Part shown: positions 7,424 to 11,487 of the stretch, in pieces | Numbering within the stretch: position 1 is the stretch's first letter | Layout: each line of letters starts with the position of its first letter | Origin: an uncultured Eubacteriales bacterium | GTDB lineage: Bacteria; Bacillota; Clostridia; Peptostreptococcales; Anaerovoracaceae | NCBI GenBank assembly: GCA_910585135.1 | Contig: CAJUEB010000050.1 | Span: forward strand, 1 to 11,487 | Direction: 5' to 3' | DNA length: 11,487 nt | Notes under the pieces: model-generated | The model's input: the letters and a program-made list of their open reading frames with translations, nothing else | The model's database searches: none | What the model was told of the DNA's origin: nothing | Position numbers and translations under genes: made by a program

Positions 7424-8449
7424 ATGGACATCTTACTGACAGGCGGGGCTGGGTACATAGGTTCCCATACAGCAGTTGAATTAATAAATGAAGGTTACGG
7501 GGTAATCGTTGCGGACAATTATTCCAACAGCAGCCCTGAGGTAATAAAACGCATTGAGGGGGCGGCAGGAAGGCTGGCAGCCTATGACGTTGATGCGGGC
7601 AATGAAGAACGGCTGCAGCAGGTTTTTTTGAAGCACCAAATAGATGCTGTGGTACATTTCGCTGGGTACAAGGCAGTCGGAGAATCGGTGCAGCAGCCTT
7701 TGAAATATTACGAAAATAACCTTCGTGCATTGATTGCCACGCTGAAAGTGATGAAGGATTTTAGGGCGAATACGATTATCTTCAGCTCATCAGCAACTGT
7801 ATACGGGACATCACAGGCCGTGCCGTTTGATGAGGGAATGGATACTGGATGCACCAACCCGTATGGGTGGACAAAGCTTATTTGCGAGCAGATTTTAAGG
7901 GATGTGGCGAAAGCAGAGGAAGAGTTTACCCCGGTCATCCTCCGCTATTTCAACCCGGTGGGCGCGCACGAAAGCGGGCTGCTGGGGGAAAACCCGAAAG
8001 GAATCCCGAACAACCTGATGCCGTACATACAGCAGGTCGCATCGGGCAAATTAGAAAAGCTCAGCATCTTTGGGAATGACTATGACACGAAGGACGGGAC
8101 TGGAATCCGCGACTATATCCATGTGGTGGATTTGGCGAAGGGCCATGTGAAGGCTTTGCAGTATGCACAGGAACACAGGGGCATGGAGGTATTTAACCTG
8201 GGAACGGGGAAAGGGTACAGCGTTATGGAGGTCGTGGAAGCGTTCGAGCAGGCTAATGGCGTGAAAATCCCTTACCAGATTACAGCAAGGCGTAAGGGGG
8301 ATGTTGCGGAAAGCTACGCAGATGTGAGCAAAGCGCGGAACGTTTTGGGCTGGGAGGCGGAGAAGACATTGGAACAGATGTGCCGGGATGCGTGGCGGTG
8401 GGAGAATGGCGTTAGAAGCCGGTTAGAAAATGAACAATTCGCTATTTAA
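7424..8449 (+). CDS. galE: UDP-glucose 4-epimerase, GalE
   Basis: With the ATG at 7424 the protein has 341 residues, close to the 338 of E. coli GalE, and begins MDILLTGGAGYIGSH, the NAD-binding glycine motif at the expected position. An earlier in-frame ATG at 7379 overlaps the kdsC stop but adds 15 residues that family members lack; AGGAAGGG (7406-7413) lies 10 bases before 7424. SSSATVYG (121-128) and Tyr147-x3-Lys151 (NPYGWTK) are the catalytic triad of extended short-chain dehydrogenases, and the C-terminal LGWEAEKTLEQM then DAWRW is typical of GalE. It interconverts UDP-glucose and UDP-galactose (or the GlcNAc/GalNAc pair), giving galactose-type units for the polysaccharide. It appears to be the intact counterpart of the degraded epimerase at 4184-4371. 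Confidence 0.93.
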   Translation: MDILLTGGAGYIGSHTAVELINEGYGVIVADNYSNSSPEVIKRIEGAAGRLAAYDVDAGNEERLQQVFLKHQIDAVVHFAGYKAVGESVQQPLKYYENNLRALIATLKVMKDFRANTIIFSSSATVYGTSQAVPFDEGMDTGCTNPYGWTKLICEQILRDVAKAEEEFTPVILRYFNPVGAHESGLLGENPKGIPNNLMPYIQQVASGKLEKLSIFGNDYDTKDGTGIRDYIHVVDLAKGHVKALQYAQEHRGMEVFNLGTGKGYSVMEVVEAFEQANGVKIPYQITARRKGDVAESYADVSKARNVLGWEAEKTLEQMCRDAWRWENGVRSRLENEQFAI

Positions 8450-8460
8450 GGGGGAAAGGC

Positions 8461-9558
8461 ATGACACAGCCAGCAGGGAAAAACCGTACAACTGAATATG
8501 AGGGCGGGGTGGCCTCTTCCCATAGGGGACTTTCCAACCGTACGCTTGCAGTGATCCTGGTGGCGGTAGTTGCCATGGTCTTAGTGGCATTAATAATTGT
8601 ATTCCAGATCTTCGCCGCACAAAAATCGCAGGAAGACCAGGCAGAGGAGGAGTGGACAATCCTTTACAGCGGCAGGGAATACCAGTATGATGAAAGCCGC
8701 ACCAACATCCTTTTCATGGGAATTGACAAAGACCTGCCGATGGATGTGAAACGTGAAACGGGGAGCCTGGGCATGGCGGACGCCATCCTGCTTGTGAGCC
8801 TGGATTCCGCAGAAAATTCGATAGACATCATCGCGATCCCGCGCGAGACGATAACGCCCGTCACTGTCACGGATGAGGATGGAAATGAGGCTGGCGAAAA
8901 GGATCTGGTGCTGACCTACCAGTACGCGTTCGGCAGGACGCCGGAGCAGAGCGGGGAACTGATGATGGAGGCGGTTTCTGGATTGCTGCATGGCATCCCC
9001 ATTGAGAAATACTGCGCCGTCAATTTTGAAGCTTTGCCAGTTTTGAACGATGAGGTGGGCGGCGTGGATGTGGAGGTTCTCGAAAATATGACAAACCTGC
9101 ACCCCAGTTTTGTAAAAGGGCGCACGGTACACTTGGACGGGAACATGGCGTTTGACTATGTGCATTACCGGGATACCAATGTGCATGGCAGCACGCTTTC
9201 ACGCATGGACAGGCAGAAGCAGTACATCCTCGCATACCTGCAAAAGATGAAAAGCTTTGCTGATGAAAGCGTAGAAAGCCTGATGGGGCTTTATGAGCGG
9301 CTGGGCGTTAACATGGACACAAATATCACCACGGAAGACATGGTTTCCTTCACGGATCGTTTTTCGCAGACGGCGGCGGAGCAGATGGAAGTCGTGCGGA
9401 TTCCAGGCGAGGGCATGGCTGGCAAGGCGTACATGGAGGAATATGACGTAGATTACGACGTGAAATACGATGTTTACATTGTAGACCAGGAGAAATTGAA
9501 AGAGTTGGTGATCGGCATTTTCTATGAAGAAGCTAAGGGAAAAGGGCAGGAGGAATGA
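8461..9558 (+). CDS. LCP-family (LytR-CpsA-Psr) glycopolymer ligase
   Basis: A 365-residue protein with a cytoplasmic N-terminus, one membrane helix at about residues 29-52, and an outside domain. The LCP fold shows in TNILFMGIDK (81-90), ADAILLVSLD (106-115) with the conserved Asp107, IIAIPRET (123-130) with the phosphate-binding Arg128, VGGVDV (199-204), and a late Arg cluster in the segment YRDTN to SRMDRQ (236-252). LCP enzymes move undecaprenyl-phosphate-linked polymers onto peptidoglycan in Gram-positive cells. Its place after the sugar genes fits attachment of this locus's polysaccharide to the wall. The ribosome site is a purine-rich AAGGGGGAAAGG (8448-8459) right after the galE stop. 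The 3' end overlaps the longest reading of the sortase frame by 4 bases. Codons are visibly more G+C-rich than in genes before 7000. Confidence 0.9.
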   Translation: MTQPAGKNRTTEYEGGVASSHRGLSNRTLAVILVAVVAMVLVALIIVFQIFAAQKSQEDQAEEEWTILYSGREYQYDESRTNILFMGIDKDLPMDVKRETGSLGMADAILLVSLDSAENSIDIIAIPRETITPVTVTDEDGNEAGEKDLVLTYQYAFGRTPEQSGELMMEAVSGLLHGIPIEKYCAVNFEALPVLNDEVGGVDVEVLENMTNLHPSFVKGRTVHLDGNMAFDYVHYRDTNVHGSTLSRMDRQKQYILAYLQKMKSFADESVESLMGLYERLGVNMDTNITTEDMVSFTDRFSQTAAEQMEVVRIPGEGMAGKAYMEEYDVDYDVKYDVYIVDQEKLKELVIGIFYEEAKGKGQEE

Positions 9559-9563
9559 AGGCA

Positions 9564-10418
9564 ATGGGTGAAGGAAGCAGGAGGCATGAAGAAAATACGA
9601 TGAACGGGATGGATGGGCAAGGCACGGGGCTTTCGGGAACAAGCAGCTCCGAAAACCAAGAGATGCCCCAGAAAAGCCGGAAAAAACTGGCCATCGGCAT
9701 TGTTATAGCCGTTATGCTGGTTGCTGTCATTGCCATATATAGATACATGACCCAGGCTGACCCGGGGCGGTCACAGGATGCGTATCTGCAAATGCAGCAG
9801 GCGATGATCGACGCCATGCCTGATCCTTATGGAAATACCGTTGATTTTGAAGCCTTATGGGAAATCAACGCAGATGTCATCGGCTGGCTCAAAGTCCCGG
9901 GGACGAACGTGGATTACCCGATCTTATGCAGCGTGGAAAAGGCGGATGACTACTACCTCAACACGACCATCGACCACAAAGCGGGACTTCCGGGGTCGAT
10001 CTATATTGAAAAGTACAACATGGTCGATTTCAGCGACCCCGTGACGGTCGTCTACGGGCATAATTTAAAAGACAAGACGATGTTCTCACAGCTCCATAAA
10101 TACGAGGATGAAGCGTTTTTTAAGGAACATCCGTATTTCTATATCTACCAGCCGGGCCGGACGTTTAAGTACCATATTTTTGCGGCCGTGGCGTTTGATG
10201 ACAGGTACATCCTCGGCGATTACGGCTCTTTCCAGGAGGATGCGGAATTTAGCCGCTATGTTTCCGACCTGAAGGCGCAGATGACGGGGCATATCAATGG
10301 AACTGTTAATGTGCAGCCGGAAGGCCACGTGGTTTCCTTATCGACTTGCATTGCCGGGCATCCGAACCAGCGCTGGATCGTGAGCGGGCTTTTGGTTGAC
10401 GTCTTAGAAAAGAAATAA
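9564..10418 (+). CDS. srtB: Class B sortase
   Basis: I place the start at the ATG at 9564 (284 residues): AGGAGG at 9548-9553 is 10 bases upstream, whereas the ATG at 9555 is only one base away. A hydrophilic N-terminus of about 40 residues is followed by one membrane helix (about 41-60), as in class B sortases with an N-terminal signal anchor. The catalytic domain begins VDFEALWEINADVIGWLKVPG, minus its last residue, a typical class B opening. The triad is His166 (VVYGHN), Cys262 (LSTC) and Arg270 (QRWIVSG). Sortases cut a C-terminal signal and join the protein to the peptidoglycan cross-bridge; clostridial class B enzymes commonly use (S/P)PxTG-type signals. The next gene encodes a secreted protein ending in SPKTGF, an obvious candidate partner. 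It appears to be co-transcribed with the LCP gene. Confidence 0.92.
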   Translation: MGEGSRRHEENTMNGMDGQGTGLSGTSSSENQEMPQKSRKKLAIGIVIAVMLVAVIAIYRYMTQADPGRSQDAYLQMQQAMIDAMPDPYGNTVDFEALWEINADVIGWLKVPGTNVDYPILCSVEKADDYYLNTTIDHKAGLPGSIYIEKYNMVDFSDPVTVVYGHNLKDKTMFSQLHKYEDEAFFKEHPYFYIYQPGRTFKYHIFAAVAFDDRYILGDYGSFQEDAEFSRYVSDLKAQMTGHINGTVNVQPEGHVVSLSTCIAGHPNQRWIVSGLLVDVLEKK

Positions 10419-10447
10419 GGAAAGAGGAATTGAAGAATTACTTACGG

Positions 10448-10474
10448 TATTAAAATGACCCGGTCATTTTAATA
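10448..10474. terminator. 27-bp palindrome, possible terminator or operator
   Basis: Arm TATTAAAATGACC (10448-10460) and its exact complement (10462-10474) flank a single C. The GC core flanked by an A-run on the left and a T-run on the right looks like a compact bidirectional terminator 30 bases after the sortase stop. The alternative is an operator: TTAAAA (10450-10455) and TATAAA (10473-10478) are 17 bases apart and could be a weak promoter for the next gene, in which case the palindrome would cover it. Confidence 0.5.
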
Positions 10475-10521
10475 TAAATGCCACATAAAACGGGACTACT
10501 GGAGAAAGGAGGGGTAAGATA

Positions 10522-11109
10522 ATGAGAAAACTGAGCAAACTGATTGCAGCCGTTGCAGCGATGGCGCTGCTCATGGCAATGAGCACGAGTGCATTCGCTG
10601 CTGGCGAAAATACAAGCCCGGCAGACCCCGCACCAGGGAAAGTTAGCCAGGGGACGGTGACAATCAACGGCAGCTCTGCGAGTGGCGACATTATCGGCAC
10701 GGCGATACCGCCGCAGACGCAGATAAGCAAAACTGAAGCAGAAAATCTTGTGAAAGAGAAAATCGGCGTTACCGTGAAGGCTAATGAAGAAATTGTCATC
10801 CTGGATGCAATGAACCTTACGTACCAGGAAAACGGCTCGGTAGTGTCTGTGACAGGAAGCACTGTTAAATTCACCATGGCTGTTCCTGGCGTAAAAGCTG
10901 GCACAACGGTTTATGTTCTGCACGAGAAATCCCCGGGCGTTTGGGAAGTTGTGCCGTGCGAAGTAAAAGCGGATGGTACGATCGAGGTTACACTGGATGG
11001 ACTGTCCCCTGTTTACCTGGCTATGATCAAGCAGCAGGCCAATACAGATACATCCGTAGTCGTAGATGTAGCTGCCAATAAAGGCAAGTCTCCTAAGACG
11101 GGATTCTAA
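10522..11109 (+). CDS. Secreted protein ending in SPKTGF, candidate sortase substrate
   Basis: A 195-residue exported protein. Residues 1-26 are a classical signal peptide: positive MRKLSK, a hydrophobic core, and AFA before Ala27. The mature part is rich in Gly, Ser, Thr and Val. Residues 71-160 or so (LVKEKIGVTVKANEEIVILDAM onward, then VPGVKAGTTVYVLHE, then DGLSPVYLAMI) look like a beta-rich extracellular domain. The last six residues are SPKTGF, the SPKTG signal used by clostridial class B sortases, but the stop follows at once: there is no hydrophobic helix or charged tail. No other frame downstream supplies one; the next frame reads DSNAGGFTAVGS then a stop. The protein is therefore either released, or a truncated wall protein. 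A strong AAAGGAGG (10505-10512) starts it. The domain's function is unknown to me. Confidence 0.8.
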   Translation: MRKLSKLIAAVAAMALLMAMSTSAFAAGENTSPADPAPGKVSQGTVTINGSSASGDIIGTAIPPQTQISKTEAENLVKEKIGVTVKANEEIVILDAMNLTYQENGSVVSVTGSTVKFTMAVPGVKAGTTVYVLHEKSPGVWEVVPCEVKADGTIEVTLDGLSPVYLAMIKQQANTDTSVVVDVAANKGKSPKTGF

Positions 11110-11186
11110 TGCGGGCGGCTTTACGGCCGTAGGCAGCTAGAACATTAAAATAGATTACAATTTGGTTTTGTGTGGCGGAAATAGGA

Positions 11187-11218
11187 TTTGGCGGCTGGCC
11201 ATATGGCCGGCCGCCAAG
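11187..11218 (+). repeat. Long GC-rich inverted repeat
   Basis: A near-perfect hairpin pairs TTTGGCGGC then TGGCCAT with ATGGCC then GGCCGCCAAG, centred on CATATG. All positions pair, counting two G-U pairs. It follows the SPKTGF gene by about 80 bases. There is no T-run after it, so it is not a standard terminator; it may be a leader-RNA stem. Confidence 0.55.
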
Positions 11219-11233
11219 AGCCATGACATTCGG

Positions 11234-11262
11234 CGGGGCTGCCCGCAATGCGGGCGGTCCTG
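11234..11262 (+). repeat. Second GC-rich hairpin before last gene
   Basis: A 13-pair stem (three or four G-U pairs) closes on a loop AAT at 11247-11249; its core is GCCCGC paired with GCGGGC. It ends about 12 bases before the next gene's ribosome site. The 11-base AATGCGGGCGG at 11247-11257 also occurs at 11108-11118. With the stem at 11187-11218 it makes this 177-base gap unusually structured, possibly a regulatory leader. Confidence 0.5.
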
Positions 11263-11286
11263 GCTGGATGGACTAGGGAGGAGACA

Positions 11287-11487
11287 ATGGCAGGAAGAAC
11301 GCAGGGAAAACAGGGAAAAACAATACGGGTTTTGTTGATTGCCGGGATTATTGTCGCGCTTTTCGTGCTGATTGCGATTATCGTTATCGGCGTGATGGGC
11401 ACAAGGGCAGATGCCCCGGCTGACGCAGGGCAGGAAACGACCATTTACGGGGATGAATACCTCGGGATCGACCCGGACGTGGATGAA
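11287..11487 (+). CDS. Membrane protein N-terminus, cut by window edge
   Basis: An open frame of 67 codons runs to the window end without a stop. A basic start (MAGRTQGKQGKTIR) precedes one membrane helix at about residues 13-37, then an acidic, Ala-rich outside segment with TTIYGDEYLGIDPDVDE (51-67). The N-in, single-helix layout with a short acidic linker is shared with the LCP protein at 8461-9558, so a second LCP-family protein is one possibility, but the diagnostic domain is beyond the window. AGGGAGGAG (11275-11283) is a strong, rather close ribosome site. Another wall-associated enzyme or anchored protein is equally compatible. Confidence 0.7.
   Translation, partial: MAGRTQGKQGKTIRVLLIAGIIVALFVLIAIIVIGVMGTRADAPADAGQETTIYGDEYLGIDPDVDE

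Noticed and set aside
8590..9186. 198-residue open frame on the minus strand within the LCP gene
   Set aside because: It is the antisense of a strongly supported LCP coding region and shows no recognisable motif or ribosome site.
9555..9563. ATGA-overlapping start for the sortase
   Set aside because: AGGAGG lies one base from this ATG, too close; the ATG at 9564 has normal spacing.
10450..10923. Two long minus-strand open frames opposite the SPKTGF gene
   Set aside because: They are antisense to a gene with a clear signal peptide and strong ribosome site; their Cys- and His-rich composition is typical of shadow frames.
11102..11140. Programmed frameshift extending SPKTG into DSNAGGFTAVGS
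   Set aside because: There is no slippery heptamer or pause element at the site, and the shifted frame stops after 12 residues without a membrane anchor.

Overview
The window looks like chromosomal DNA from a Gram-positive anaerobe of the Clostridia, most probably Lachnospiraceae. The reasons are a class B sortase, LytR-CpsA-Psr (LCP) type wall-ligase architecture, a small secreted protein carrying an SPKTG motif, strong AGGAGG-type ribosome sites, and tightly packed genes all on the plus strand. No RNA genes, CRISPR arrays or insertion sequences were seen.

Positions 1-4188 are the distal part of a surface-polysaccharide (capsule or wall glycopolymer) cluster. It holds the 3' end of a Wzy-type polymerase, a GT-B glycosyltransferase resembling bacterial sialyl/polysialyltransferases (KxHP motif), a PP-loop ATPase with a Cys4 zinc-type motif resembling QueC, and a Wzx-type flippase. 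Positions 4184-4371 hold a degraded fossil of a GalE-like epimerase. It keeps three recognisable blocks in three reading frames, with the sequence between them deleted. A 25-bp perfect palindrome follows, and nothing else is recognisable before position 4516.

Positions 4516-7382 are a three-gene cassette with near-continuous translation: a KdsB-like CMP-sugar synthase, a two-domain DRE-TIM (HMG-CoA lyase-like) aldolase, and a KdsC-like HAD phosphatase. Together these suggest synthesis of a CMP-activated 3-deoxy-ulosonic (Kdo/sialic-like) acid in a Gram-positive organism. The aldolase sits where a PEP-dependent KdsA/NeuB synthase would be expected. The KxHP glycosyltransferase would be the logical user of that donor, and the PP-loop enzyme could modify the sugar, perhaps at its carboxylate. 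This is the most interesting system in the window, and it is an inference from motifs and context.

From 7424 onward come an intact galE, an LCP-family glycopolymer-peptidoglycan ligase, a class B sortase, a secreted protein ending exactly in SPKTGF with no membrane anchor, a hairpin-rich intergenic region, and the start of another membrane protein cut off by the window edge. This block is visibly richer in G+C than the sugar genes upstream, which fits a variable sugar cassette inserted next to a more conserved wall-attachment module. In the proposed scheme the repeat unit is made and flipped by the upstream genes, polymerised by Wzy, and attached to the wall by the LCP protein. The sortase would handle a separate protein substrate.
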